A DNA stretch of 64,000 nucleotides from Paralithodes platypus (taxonomy: Eukaryota; Arthropoda; Malacostraca; Decapoda; Lithodidae): assembly GCA_032716605.1 (NCBI GenBank), contig CM064569.1, positions 15,291,847-15,355,846 of the forward strand, read 5' to 3'. Numbering within the stretch: the first letter of the stretch is position 1; the number at the start of each line of letters is the position of its first letter. The position numbers and the translations under genes were made by a program. Of this stretch, positions 30,615-44,557 are shown in pieces. The notes below the pieces were generated by a model. The model was given only the letters and a program-made list of their open reading frames with translations, had not been told where the DNA came from and searched no databases.

Positions 30615-33490
30615 ATGAATGTAAATGTAGATCCGACCAGAACCAAAAATTCGATGAAAGAACGATCTGCGAGTTCTAAAACCGCAACTTTAAAGGTTTT
30701 CTATGCAAACGCTCGTAGCATACGCAATAAATTTTCAGATTTAGAGGAACTAGTGTTTACAGAAAATTATGATGTGATTGGCATAACAGAATCTTGGCTC
30801 AATACACAAGATAGAGACTTTTTAGCAGAGTATTCACTTCCCGGTTATGTAATGTTTGAGAACAGCCGAATAAATAAAAATGGAGGTGGCGTTTTATTTT
30901 ATATCAAAGAAAGTCTTAACCCGACCCTCGTGTCAAAACCTCAAATTGTGAACGTCGACACATCTTTTGTGCTAATAAAGAATAATAAAGGTACAAAAAT
31001 AATACTTGCGTTAATATACAGACCTCCAGCTCAATCAGTGCAAACTGACCGAGAAATTTACGAACAAATTGCAGATGTAAGTAACTCACAAGATACCGTA
31101 ATTTTTGGCGACTTTAATTTACCTGTGACCAAGTGGGGCGATACTCTTACTTCACACTCCGGACATGACTTGTATACGAACTTGCAAGAGAGTTCGCTTT
31201 ATCAATTTGTTCGAATGCCGACCCGTGGTAATAACGTTCTTGACATTGTACTTGCAACAAAAGAAGAATTGATAGAGAATTTGAATGTTGGTGATGAATT
31301 CAGTAACAGCGAGCATCGTACGATAACTTTCACTTTAAAGTTTACTAGTAACGAACCAAATAGTAGCATCGAAAAAGTCCCTAATTTCAAGAAAGCAAAC
31401 TTCCATAAACTTAGAGCTATGTTTAAAGAAACTGACTGGAGCTTTTTAATTAACAATAACGACATAAATACATCTTGGAAGTTATTCGAAACCACTTACC
31501 TAAAAGCAGTGCAAGACTGCATACCATCGAAAATACGGCGTCCAGGCCATAATAATAAGCCCAAATGGTGGAATAAAGATATTTCAAACTGCCTGCTTGC
31601 TAAAAAATTTGCTAATGATAGATTAAATCCTCACAAAATGACGAAGAACGGGTGAAATTTGTAGAGCTACGACGCAAAGCCAAAAAGTTAATTAAGCAAA
31701 GTAAAAAGACCTTAGAGTTACATATTGCGAATCAAAGTAAAACAAACCCGAAAGAATTCTATAGTTATATCAGAAAGAAAAAAGTAGTTACTTCAACTGT
31801 TGGACCGTTAGTCGATGAAAAAGGAGAATACACCAAAGACGAAGTACAAATGAGTAATGCCCTCAATACCTTCTTTGCATCAGTTTTTACAACAGAAGAC
31901 CTCAGTGATATCCCTACACCATCGCCGATTCAGATTGATAATTCAGATGTTCTAAGCAATATCACCGTTACAGAGAGAGAAGTATTGAATTGTTTAGATA
32001 AACTCAAGGTAAATAAAACGCCAGGACCTGATACAATCTCGCCTAGAGTTCTAAAGGAAGCTAAGAATGAGCTCTCCAACCACTGACATTACTATTCAAT
32101 AAATCCTTGCAGTCTGGAACTATGCCTGATCAGTGGAAGCTAGCCAACGTAACACCGATATTCAAAAAGGCAGCAAATCCCTACCCAGTAACTATCGTCC
32201 AATTAGCTTAACCTCAGTTGTATGTAAAATGCTAGAAACGGTCATACGAGACAGACTCGTAAATCACTTAGAGGAAAATAACATACTTAAGATACTCAAC
32301 ACGGCTTTCGTAAAAAACGTTCCTGTTTAACAAACCTCTTAGACTTCTTCCACGATATCCTCAACCTCTACGATGAGAGTAAAGCTGTAGATATTATATA
32401 CCTTGATTTTCAAAAGGCCTTTGACAAAGTTCCCCACAAACGTTTACTGCTAAAACTAAAAGCGCATGGAATACAAGACGGTGTGTTGAAATGGATAGAA
32501 AATTGGCTCAGCAACAGAAAGCAAAGGGTAGTCATAAACGGTAAGGCATCTAAATGGACCAATGTAAGTAGCGGGGTACCCCAGGGATCGGTACTAGGAC
32601 CAATTCTCTTTCTAATTTACATCAACGACATAGATGAGGGTCTCACCTGCACAATCTCAAAATTTGCTGACGATACAAAAATTGCAAATAGCGTATTCTC
32701 AAAAGAACAAGTTGACGATATGCAACACAATCTAGATAAATTGTCATGTTGGGCCAAAATTTGGCAAATGAGTTTCAATGCGGATAAATGTAAAGTACTA
32801 CATGTCGGATACCTAAATGAGAAAGCAAACTATTTGATGAATGGCACTCAGCTTAAGAATGTAAACAGAGAAACTGATCTGGGAGTAACAATATCGAGTA
32901 ACCTAAAACCGAGTCAACAATGTTCAGAAGTTGTTAAGAAGGCAAACAAAATAATTGGCTTTATAGGCAGGTCATTTGAGCATAAATCCAAAGAAGTTAT
33001 CCTAACCCTTTACAATTCCTTAGTCCGCCCTCTTCTGGAATACTGCGTTCAATCCTGGTGCCCTTATTACCAAAAAGATATAAACAAGCTAGAACGAGTT
33101 CAACGTAGAGTTACCAAAATGATACCTAGCCTAAAGAACAAACCATACGAAGAGCGTCTTAGAGAATTAAATCTATTTCCTTTAACCCAGCGCAGATTAA
33201 GAGGCGACTTAATTCAAGTGTTCAAAATCATCAAAGGCATCGACAATATGAACTGTAGTAAGTACTTCACTATCGACCAATCTAATTACACGCGGGGAAA
33301 CAGTTGCAAAATTATTGGTAAATCTTTTAACTCGCACGAATCTAAGAATTTCTTCTTTAATCGAGTTGTCAACTTGTGGAATGGGCTTCCCCGAGACGTT
33401 ATAGACTGCAGCACCGGTGATTCATTTAAATTCCGCCTAGACAAATATCTCGCATCAAACCCGCGACTGACTGCGTTTGTAAATGAATAA
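30615..33490 (+). pseudogene. LINE a ORF2: endonuclease-RT with about four frameshifts
   Basis: This would nick target DNA and reverse-transcribe the element RNA. Endonuclease (30615-31380): FYANARSIRNKFSDLEELV, GITESWLNTQDRDF, IYRPPAQS, IFGDFNLPVTKWG, and SEHRTITFTL in place of the usual SDH. The linker runs 31640-32090. RT: NYRPISLTSVVCKMLETVIR, YLDFQKAFDKVPHKRL, SSGVPQGSVLGPILF, FADDTKIANSV; the C-terminus ends LTAFVNE at 33490. Single-base losses break the frame near 31638, 32085, 32170 and 32286; otherwise the protein is colinear with the minus-strand copy at 7525-8752. From 32290 on, the RT half is intact. The small number of indels suggests a fairly young but dead copy. The start at 30615 (ATG) follows the ORF1 gap and fits a full ORF2. 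Confidence 0.93.
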
Positions 33491-33702
33491 CTTTATCCTC
33501 CCCTCAGTTACTAACCCATCTGTCCCCTGCTAACTTCCTAGTCCTGCCACGTTAGTGGCAGGGCAGTAGTTCCCTTTCCAATGTTCCCTTACCCACTCTA
33601 AACCACTGTTTGGACACTTGATCCTCAGTGTTTTGGAGGACAAGCAGCCTAGAAGGGTCACTAGATCTGTTGTTGCTTGATTTCCTTTGTACTCCCTTTG
33701 TA

Positions 33703-35047
33703 CAACTACACCACACCTGTCAGAACTACACCAAACCTGCCACAGCTACACCAAACCTGTCACAACTACACCAAACCTGTCACAACTACACCACACCTGT
33801 CACAACTACACCACACCTGTCACAACTACACCAAACCTGTCACAGCTACACCAAACCTGTCACAACTACACCAAACCTGTCACAACTACACCACACCTGT
33901 CACAACTACACCAAACCTGTCACAGCTACACCAAACCTGTCACAACTACACCACACCTGTCACAACTACTCCAAACCTGTCACAACTACACCACACCTGT
34001 CACAACTACACCACACCTGTCACAACTACACCAAACCTGTCACAGCTACACCAAACCTGTCACAACTACACCACACCTGTCACAATAACACCACACCTGT
34101 CACAACTACACCAAACCTGTCACAGCTACACCAAACCTGTCACAACTACACCACACCTGTCACAACCACACCACACCTGTCACAACTACACCACACCTGT
34201 CACAACTACACCACACCTGTCACAACCACACCACACCTGTCACAACTACACCACACCTGTCACAGCTACACCAAACCTGTCACAACTACACCACACCTGT
34301 CACAACTATGCCACACCTGTCACAACTACACCAAACCTGTCACAACTACACCACACCTGTCACAACTACACCAAACCTGTCACAACTACACCACACCTGT
34401 CACAACCACACCACACCTGTCACAACTACACCACACCTATCACAACTACACCAAACCTGTCACAGCTACACCAAACCTGTCACAGCTACACCAAACCTGT
34501 CACAACTACACCACACCTGTCACAACCACACCACACCTGTCACAACTACACCAAACCTGTCACAGCTACACCACACCTGTCACAACTACACCACAACTGT
34601 CACAGCTACACCACACCTGTCACAACTACACCACAACTGTCACAACCACACCACACCGGTCACAGCTACACCAAACCTGTCAAAGCTACACCAAACCTGT
34701 CACAACCACACCACACCTGTCACAACCACACCAAATCTGTCACAACCACACTAAACCTGTCACAACCACACCACACCTGTCACAACTACACCAAACCTGT
34801 CACAGCTACACCAAACCTGTCACAACTACACCACACCTGTCACAACCATACCACACCTGTCACAACTACACCACACCTGTCACAACCACACCACACCTGT
34901 CACAACTACACCAAACCTGTCACAGCTACACCACACCTGTCACAACTACACCACAACTGTCACAACCACACCACACCTTTCACAACTACACCAAACCTGT
35001 CACAGCTACACCAAACCTGTCACAACTACACCTGTCACAACACCAGT
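33703..35047 (+). repeat. 20-bp minisatellite M20, segment 3 (about 67 units)
   Basis: Units alternate CACACCTGTCACAACTACAC with AAACCTGTCACAGCTACACC and ACAACCACACC variants in recurring groups, hinting at higher-order repeats. Because 20 bp is not a multiple of three, all three frames stay open and show a 20-residue period; ORFs of up to 474 codons are artefacts. Confidence 0.96.
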
Positions 35048-35456
35048 GGTGATGGGCTGGTCTATCAGAGTGAGAACTGAGCGATCTCTGCCATACCCAT
35101 AGCTTACTCTGACTGTTCCTTTTACTTATATATTTTCTAGATCTCAAGTGACGGCGCCTCTTCCGTGGATTGACCTCCCAATCTACCAAGATTGGAAGCA
35201 AAAGCCTCACATTTTTCCTTTGCCCCTCAACTTTCTCTTCATAATTGCTGAGGGGCACAGGGCCCTGGGTGGGTCTTTGGTTTCCCGGGCGTTTCCGCAC
35301 CCTCCTTAGCTCCCAGCCATGGAGTGGCTTCGGTCACCCAGGCTTTATTGTGGTCGGCAGGGAGGGTTCTGTGGGGGCGCTCGGTTATGGCCTTGGCCTT
35401 CAACGGGGCCTTGGGGCTGTTCGGCCAGGCAGCTTGGGGAACAACAACAACAGCAA
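35048..35456. other. Unidentified 0.4-kb insert with (CAA)n tail
   Basis: GC-richer single-copy sequence between M20 segments. It ends in GGGAACAACAACAACAGCAA, which resembles the A/CAA-rich 3' tail of a retroposon on the plus strand. Short ORFs on both strands show no domain I recognise. Confidence 0.5.
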
Positions 35457-35571
35457 CAACTACACCACACCTGTCACAACTACACCACACCTGTCACAGC
35501 TACACCAAACTTGTCACAACTACACCACACCTATCACAACTACTGTACACCGCACTTGTCACAACTACACT
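35457..35571 (+). repeat. 20-bp minisatellite M20, segment 4
   Basis: About five units, one diverged (ACTGTACACCGCACTTGTC). Confidence 0.93.
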
Positions 35572-35644
35572 TGATCCTCAGTGCTTTGGAGGACAAGCAA
35601 CCTAGAAGGGTCACTAGATCTGTTGTTGCTTGATTTCCTTTGTA
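35570..35644 (+). mobile_element. 3' tail of LINE a only
   Basis: CTTGATCCTCAGTGCTTTGG to GATTTCCTTTGTAC matches 33617-33692 and has no coding part. It is an extreme 5' truncation, or a piece duplicated with the array. M20 resumes at once. Confidence 0.9.
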
Positions 35645-35851
35645 CACCACACCTGTTACAACTACACCACACCTATCACAACTACACCACGCCTGTCACA
35701 ACTACACCACACTTGTCACAACTACACCACACCTATTACAAGTACACCACACCTATCACAACTACACCACTCCTATCACAACCACACCACACCTGTCACA
35801 ACTACACCACACCTGTCACAACTACACCACACCTGTCACAACTACACCACC
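35643..35851 (+). repeat. 20-bp minisatellite M20, segment 5
   Basis: About ten units with CTATCAC and CTGTTAC variants, ending at the 3' tail of the minus-strand LINE b. Confidence 0.95.
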
Positions 35852-37793
35852 TACCTATGTTCACCTATGTGGAGTTCGCCACTCTTGCTAGTGGCACCGA
35901 AGAGCGCACCGCCCTTCGTTGTTGTTTGAGAATTGGTGCAGCAGACTATTCGAAGAGGTGGAGCGCACCTTTGTGAAGATGGGCTCGTCTGGCACTTTTT
36001 GTAGTTCGACATCGAGAGCTCTCTTGAAGCTGTCTAACGAGACACCTCTCATGTCTCTTACTCGCTGCGGGAGTTTGTTGAAGAGGCGTGCTCCTCTATG
36101 TGATGACCAGCCCTCTCGCAGAGAGCCCATAGCACCCCGATTTTTCATCTTGGGGATATCGCATTCCCAGCCTCTCCTATCACTGAACTTCATTGCTATT
36201 GGGATATGTAGATTTGGTACAAAACCCTCTGCCATTTTCCACGTATATATTATTAACTATCGTTCCCTTCTACGTTCCAACGAATACCGGTACAGCTTTA
36301 GTGATTTTGAACGATCCCAATAGTGTATAACTGTTTTACTAAGTTTATGTGTGAGGTGAAGTTCCTTCGTACACTTTCTAAGTCCTTAATTTCACCTGCT
36401 TTGTATGGGGATGTTAATACGTTACAGTATTCTAGCCGCGGTAGCACTCGGGATTTGAAGAGTGTTATCATAGGCAATTCACTGCGAGTTTTAAATGTAC
36501 GTAGAATCCAACCTGTTAGCCGTTTCGCAGCTGCAACTTTGACCTGGTTATGTTCTTTGAATTCCATATTTTCAGACATTATCACCCCAAGGTCTTTCAC
36601 ATTGTCTTTACGTTCTGTTACGTGATTGGATTCTGTATTGTAACTTGTGTTCTCTTTAACGAAATCCTTATCTCCGTATCGTATTAATTGAAATTTGTTT
36701 TCATTAAACTGCATGTTATTTTCCCTGGTCCACTGGAACACTTTATTTATGTCCTCTTGCAGCCGGCCCGTGTCTTCCTTTGTCTTTACTATCATACTCA
36801 GTTTCGTGTCATCCGCAAAAGAGGATACTGTACTGTGTCTTGTGTTGGCATCTATGTCACTTATTAGAATGAGGAAAAGAAGGGGCGCTAGTACTGTTCC
36901 TTGGGGAACTGAGCTTTTGACGTCTGAAGGCTCAGATGTTACTTGGCTTACTGCTACTGATTGTTTTCGGTTCACGAGGAAGTTGTATATCCACCTTCCG
37001 ATTTTACCTGTTATCCCTTTTGCTTTAAGTTTGTGTGAAATAATACCGTGATCACATTTATCAAATGCCTTAGCAAAATCGGTGTAGATGACGTCCACGT
37101 TTTTCTTTTCTTCTAGGGATTTAAGAATTCTGTCGTAGTGTTCCAATAGTTGCGAAAGACATGATCTTCCTGCTATGAACCCATGTTGACCATTGTTGTG
37201 TAGTTAATTTATTTCCATAAATGTTGAGATTTTGCCTCGCAGGGCTCGCTCAAAAATGTTAATGATGTGGGAAGTCAGAGCTACTGGGCGATAGCTTTTT
37301 GGTGCTTTACTCCCTCCTTTATGCAAAGGGGCAATTATTGCGTTTTTCAAACTATCTGGTATTTCTCCAGTGTCTAGACTCCTTCTCCACATTATAGCCA
37401 GGAGTTTTGAGAGGTTTTCCTTACATGTCTTTATTAGGATTGAACTCCACGAGTCCGGGCCTGGTGCCGAGTGGGATGGCATGTTGGCGATGGCTTCTGT
37501 TATATCTTTTGGTCCGAAATTAATGTCCAGAATCTGGCGGGTTTCCGTGGGGGGATTATTCATGAAAAATTAATTTTGGTCTCTGATTGCTTTTGTTTCG
37601 TCAGGCTTACTGAAGGCTTTTTCATACTGTAGACGTAATAGTTCACTCATTTCCTTTTTGTCCCCTGTGAATGACCCATCATCTTTACTTAGTGGGCCGA
37701 TGTTTGATGTGGTTTTAGTTTTATGTTTAGCGTATGAAAAGAAGTACTTGGAGTTTTCTTTTATGCTTGCAATAGCTTTGCTCTCCTCTTCTA
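35852..37793 (-). mobile_element. 5'-truncated CR1-like LINE b, minus strand, inside M20
   Basis: The 3' end (35852-35890) reads in reverse GTGGCGAACTCCACATAGGT and ACATAGGTAGG. The 5' end stops at about 37793 inside the linker before the RT. M20 units flank both sides. Confidence 0.92.
35888..37793 (-). pseudogene. LINE b ORF2 fragment, minus strand
   Basis: From 37793 down: ENSKYFFSYAKHKTKTTSNI and GPLSKDDGSFTGDKKEM (linker), DINFGPKDITEAIANMPSHS and APGPDSWSSILIK, SYRPVALTSHIINIFERALR, GRSCLSQLLEHYDRIL, VIYTDFAKAFDKCDHG, SSVPQGTVLAPL, FADDTKLSMIV and VLPRLEYCNVLTSP; the C-terminus is LFNKLPQRVRDMRGVSLDSF. Two in-frame TAA stops (37570 and 37204) and a frameshift near 36330 break it, with a further stop near 36263. 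It reaches further upstream than the plus-strand copy. A 6-bp insertion (TACCGGTA at 36285) adds two residues in LYRYSLE versus LYSLE in the plus copy. Confidence 0.92.
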
Positions 37794-39442
37794 TCACAAC
37801 TACACCACACTTGTCACAACTACACCAAACCTATCACAACTACACCACACCTGTCACAACTACACCAAACCTGTCACAACTACACCAAACCTATCACAAC
37901 TACACCACACTTGTCACAACTACACCACACCTGTCACAACTACACCATACCTGTCACAACTACACCACACCTATCACAACTACACCACACCTGTCACAAC
38001 TACACCACACCTGTCACAACTACACCAAACCTATCACAACTACACCACACTTGTCACAACTACACCACACCTGTCACAACTACACAACACCTGTTACAAC
38101 TACACCACACCTATCACAACTACAACACACCTGTCACAACTACACCACACTTGTCACAACTACACCACACCTGTCACAACTACACAACACCTGTTACAAC
38201 TACACCACACCTATCACAACTACAACACACCTGTCACAACTACACCACACCTATCACAACTACACCACACCTGTCACAACTACACCATACCTGTCACAAC
38301 TACACCACACCTGTCACAACTACACCAAACCTATCACAACTACACCACACTTGTCACAACTACACCACACCTGTCACAACTACACCACACCTGTTACAAC
38401 TACACCACACCTATCACAACTACAACACACCTGTCACAACTACACCACACTTGTCACAACTACACACACTGTCACAACTACACAACACCTGTTACAACTA
38501 CACCACACCTATCACAACTACAACACACCTGTCACAACTACACCACACCTATCACAACTACACCACACCTGTCACAACTACACCACACCTATCACAACTA
38601 CACCACACCTGTCACAACTACACCAAACCTATCACAACTACACCACACCTATCACAACTACACCACACCTGTCACAACTACACCACACCTATCACACTAC
38701 ACTACACCTGTCACACTACACCACACCTGTCACACTACACCACACCTGTCACACTACACCACACCTGTCACACTACACCACACCTGTCACACTACACTAC
38801 ACCTGTCACACTACCACACCTGTCACAACTACACAACACCTGTTACAACTACACCACACCTATCACAACTACAACACACCTATCACAACTACACCACACT
38901 TGTCACAACTACACCACACCTGTCACAACTACACAACACCTGTTACAACTACACCACACCTATCACAACTACAACACACCTGTCACAACTACACCACACC
39001 TATCACAACTACACCACACTGTCACAACTAACACCACACCTGTCACACTACACCAAACCTACACACTACACCACACTCACAACACACCACACCTGTCACA
39101 ATCACCACACCTGTTACAACTACACACCCTCACAACTACACACACCTGTCACAACTACACCACACTGTCACAACTACACCACACCTGTCACAACTACACA
39201 CACACAACTACACACCTATCACAACTACAACACACCTGTCACAACTACACCACACCTATCACAACTACACCACACCTGTCACAACTACACCACACCTATC
39301 ACAACTACACCACACCTGTCACAACTACACCACACCTATCACAACTACACCACACCTGTCACAACTACACCACACCTGTCACAACTACACCACACCTGTC
39401 ACAACTACACCACACCTATCACAACTACACCATACCTGTCAA
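37794..39442 (+). repeat. 20-bp minisatellite M20, segment 6 (about 80 units)
   Basis: CACACCTGTCACAACTACAC with frequent CTATCAC, ACAACACCTGTT and ACAACACACCTG variants recurring as groups. A sub-block at 38690-38820 has 17-18 bp units lacking AAC (CACACTACACCACACCTGT), and 39010-39200 is irregular. ORFs of up to 549 codons are artefacts. Confidence 0.96.
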
Positions 39443-39539
39443 CACCCCTTGGCAAAACCCACCACCACCAACACCACACATTTCCTCAATATTTTCTCTC
39501 TTCCCTCCCCTCGAAGCCTCTTGTTCTAGCCTGGGGAGG

Positions 39540-39740
<201 letters not shown>

Positions 39741-39946
39741 TATTTGACATGTGGAAGGGATAGAGGAGGAAGCTGAAGGTGGGAGGGGGAAATACAAAAC
39801 AATATATTGAAATAGCCAAAGGTAAAAGGATAATAAAGGGATAAAGGATAACCAGAGGATAATACGTGATGGATGGAAGAATATATACAGTATATATATA
39901 TATATTGAGTACATATCACAAAGTGGCTCACCACTAAATGTTTATT

Positions 39947-40074
39947 ATCTCTCAGTGGGGTTCGAACCGCCGACCGTCAGGACGATAGCCGACGCTTTAA
40001 GACTGCCGTGGTGTAGTTGATTAAAGCGTCGGCTATCGTCCTGACGGTCGGCGGTTCGAAGCCCACTGAGAGAT
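39947..40074. repeat. Near-perfect tRNA-like palindrome (S2 family)
   Basis: Arms 39947-40000 and 40021-40074 (54 nt) are reverse complements with one mismatch; the loop is 20 nt (GACTGCCGTGGTGTAGTTGA). Each arm carries AAAGCGTCGGCTATCGTCCT and a B-box-like GGTTCGAA, the same tRNA-like head as in the palindrome at 15902-16495. The loop holds the A-box side only once. Confidence 0.93.
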
Positions 40075-40082
40075 TAGAAACA

Positions 40083-41470
<1,388 letters not shown>

Positions 41471-41799
41471 ATAATTATATATCTTTATCAAAATACCAAA
41501 GTAACTGGGCACATAGAATATATGATACAATTGCAGTTGGTACAATTGAGAGGTTAATATATATTGCAATTTATGTAGTCAACGATGCCTGATTTGACTC
41601 TTTAGAATTATAAATCCAGCCAGTAGCTATTCCAAAATGTTTAGCCTAATTATTTTCCACAGGGTAGTAGCCTATTTAATGTTGACTAAAGAAATGAATG
41701 TGTTTCTAAATGTTCCAGCACTGTCGAAAATGAACATTCTAGGTTGGGCAAAAATCGTAACCTCTAACCTCTGTAACTCAGAAAGTGACGAAGAAATTG
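41471..41799. other. No gene seen
   Basis: AT-rich DNA. A 63-codon open frame at 41637-41828 runs into MITE sequence and has no domain support. Confidence 0.5.
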
Positions 41800-41910
41800 G
41801 GCGAAAGGTCTTAAAATCGACTAACTAATGGAGCAAACATCTTTACATCTGAAAACTAATGGGGCTAAACATGAGGGAGAAAGTGGTCCAGAAAACCGGC
41901 CCATCCCCCC
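41800..41910 (-). mobile_element. Family B MITE fragment, minus strand
   Basis: Reverse reading: GGGGGGATGGGCCGG, CTCCCTCATGTTTAGCCCCA, AAGACCTTTCGCCC. TTAA follows at 41911-41914. The distal part is missing. Confidence 0.82.
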
Positions 41911-41984
41911 TTAATTGTAATTGATGCTACAATGTGATACCGGTGTTCACTGGAAATATTATGTGTCATACGTGGGGGAAAAAT

Positions 41985-42855
41985 ATATAGGATCCAGCAC
42001 ATCTATACTATCGTTATTAAATATATAGGATCCAGCACATCTATACTATCGTTATTAAATATATAGGATCCAGCACATCTATACTATCGTTATTAAATAT
42101 ATAGGATCCAGCACATCTATACTATCGTTATTAAATATATAGGATCCAGCACATCTATACTATCGTTATTAAATATATAGGATCCAGCACATCTATACTA
42201 TCGTTATTAAATATATAGGATCCAGCACATCTATACTATCGTTATTAAATATATAGGATCCAGCACATCTATACTATCGTTATTAAATATATAGGATCCA
42301 GCACATCTATACTATCGTTATTAAATATAGGATCCAGCACATCTATACTATCGTTATTAAATATATAGGATCCAGCACATCTATACTATCGTTATTAAAT
42401 ATATAGGATCCAGCACATCTATACTATCGTTATTAAATATATAGGATCAAGCACATCTATACTATCGTTATTAAATATATAGGATCCAGCACATCTATAC
42501 TATCGTTATTAAATATATAGGATCCAGCACATCTATACTATCGTTATTAAATATATAGGATCCAGCACATCTATACTATCGTTATTAAATATATAGGATC
42601 CAGCACATCTATACTATCGTTATTAAATATAGGATCCAGCACATCTATACTATCGTTATTAAATATATAGGATCCAGCACATCTATACTATCGTTATTAA
42701 ATATATAGGATCCAGCACATCTATACTATCGTTATTAAATATATAGGATCCAGCACATCTATACTATCGTTATTAAATATATAGGATCCAGCACATCTAT
42801 ACTATCGTTATTAAATATATAGGATCCAGCACATCTATACTATCGTTATTAAATC
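41985..42855. repeat. 38-bp tandem array (about 23 units)
   Basis: The unit is ATATAGGATCCAGCACATCT then ATACTATCGTTATTAAAT. Near 42325 and 42625 units lack one AT, and one unit has GGATCAAG. Units are otherwise nearly identical, so the expansion is recent. Confidence 0.97.
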
Positions 42856-42885
42856 AATCACACATTGTATACAAAGCTACAGTAA

Positions 42886-43206
42886 GGGGGTAGTGCTTAG
42901 TTTTTTTGGACCCCTTGTCCCTCATGTTTAGCCCCATTAGTTTTGAGATTTTAAGACGTTCGGTTCATTAGTTTGGCGATTTTAACACCTTTCGCCCATT
43001 TCGTTGTCAATTTTAAAACCTTTCGTGCCATTTAGGTGTCGATTTTTTCCTGGCGAGCGATAGCGAGCCTGTAATTTTAAGAGGATCCGGCCTTCGGCCG
43101 AGACATTTTTCTACCGAAAAATTTACAAATTTATCTTGAAGGGGGGTCTAGGGGGTGTTTATCTAAGGTTGATGGAGTTCTATCTAGGAAACTAAAAAAT
43201 ACATGA

Positions 43207-43244
<38 letters not shown>

Positions 43245-43270
43245 ACAACACACACACAGCCACTGTCCCC
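42886..43270 (+). mobile_element. MITE, family B, with an A run near its right end
   Basis: Left GGGGGTAGTGCTTAGTTTTT (preceded by GTAA), right ACTGTCCCC then TTAA at 43271-43274. Landmarks: CATTAGTTTTGAGATTTTAA, GGCGAGCGATAGCGAGCC, GGCCTTCGGCCGAGACATTT. An A run of about 30 (43212-43243) is an insertion or slippage. It lies between two unrelated tandem arrays. Confidence 0.88.
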
Positions 43271-43276
43271 TTAATT

Positions 43277-44331
43277 AATCGTGTGTATAAAGAACATAAG
43301 CTACTTATATGTATTATAAAGAACATAAGCTACTTATATGTATTATAAAGAACATAAGCTACTTATATGTATTATAAAGAACATAAGCTAATTATGTGTA
43401 TTATAAAGAACATAAGCTAATTATATGTATTATAAAGAACATAAGCTACTTATATGTATTATAAAGAACATAAGCTAATTATGTATTATAAAAAACATAA
43501 GCTAATTATATGTATTATAAAGAACATAAGCTAATTATATGTATTATAAAGAACATAAGCTAATTATATGTATTATAAAGAACATAAGCTACTTATATGT
43601 ATTATAAAGAACATAAGCTAATTATATGTATTATAAAGAACATAAGCTACTTATATGTATTATACAGAACATAAGCTAATTATATGTATTATAAAGAACA
43701 TAAGCTACTTATATGTATTATAAAGAACATAAGCTAATTATATGTATTATAAAGAACATAAGCTAATTATGTATTATAAAGAACATAAGCTACTTATATG
43801 TATTATAAAGAACATAAGCTAATTATATGTATTATAAAGAACATAAGCTAATTATATGTATTATAAAGAACATAAGCTAATTATATGTATTATAAAGAAC
43901 ATAAGCTAATTATATGTATTATAAAGAACATAAGCTAATTATATGTATTATAAAGAACATAAGCTACTTATATGTATTATAAAGAACATAAGCTAATTAT
44001 ATGTATTATAAAGAACATAAGCTACTTATATGTATTATAAAGAACATAAGCTACTTATATGTATTAAAAAGAACATAAGCTACTTATATGTATTATAAAG
44101 AACATAAGCTACTTATATGTATTATAAAGAACATAAGCTAATTATATGTATTATATAGAACATAAGCTACTTATATGTATTATAAAGAACATAAGCTACT
44201 TATATGTATTATAAAGAACATAAGCTACTTATATGTATTATAAAGAACATAAGCTAATTATATGTATTATAAAGAACATAAGCTAATTATATGTATTATA
44301 AAGAACATCAGCTAATTATATGTATTTTAAA
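43277..44331. repeat. 29-bp tandem array (about 36 units)
   Basis: The unit is TATAAAGAACATAAGCTAAT plus TATATGTAT, with a CTAATTAT/CTACTTAT dimorphism scattered along it. It starts within 10 bp of the MITE's right border. Confidence 0.97.
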
Positions 44332-44473
44332 ACTTGCAGAACATTACTAATTGTTATGTTATCAAATCAGTTGTATTGATATATCTAGTGAATTATGTAA
44401 GCAGAATACATTCAGAGTTGTGTTATAACTATTGATAGAATGACTGTATAATTATGTTACTTGGATTACTTAA

Positions 44474-44557
44474 GGGGGTGACCTGATTTTGTTCTCTCCT
44501 GTTCTCTCTTTCTTTGGCTTGTATCCATTCGGCCCCATTCAGCCTACTGTTTTAAGG
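44474..44557 (+). mobile_element. Left-half fragment of a family A MITE
   Basis: TTAA at 44470-44473, then GGGGGTGACCTGATTTTG, GTATCCATTCGGCCCCATTC and AGCCTACTGTTTTAAGG; similarity stops there. Confidence 0.85.

Larger units (their letters stand above)
30253..33702 (+). mobile_element. CR1-like LINE a, longest copy, inside M20
   Basis: Starts inside ORF1 (5'-truncated) and includes the ORF1 end, a 91-bp gap, the whole ORF2 and the 3' UTR. It ends in a tandem of CTTTGTACTC/CCTTTGTAC, immediately followed by M20 units. An esterase-type ORF1 plus an apurinic-type endonuclease and RT in ORF2, with a short tandem 3' tail, is the known CR1 arrangement. Confidence 0.93.

Noticed and set aside
39947..40074. 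Pair of functional tRNA genes
   Set aside because: The two arms are inverted halves sharing one loop; neither forms a full cloverleaf.
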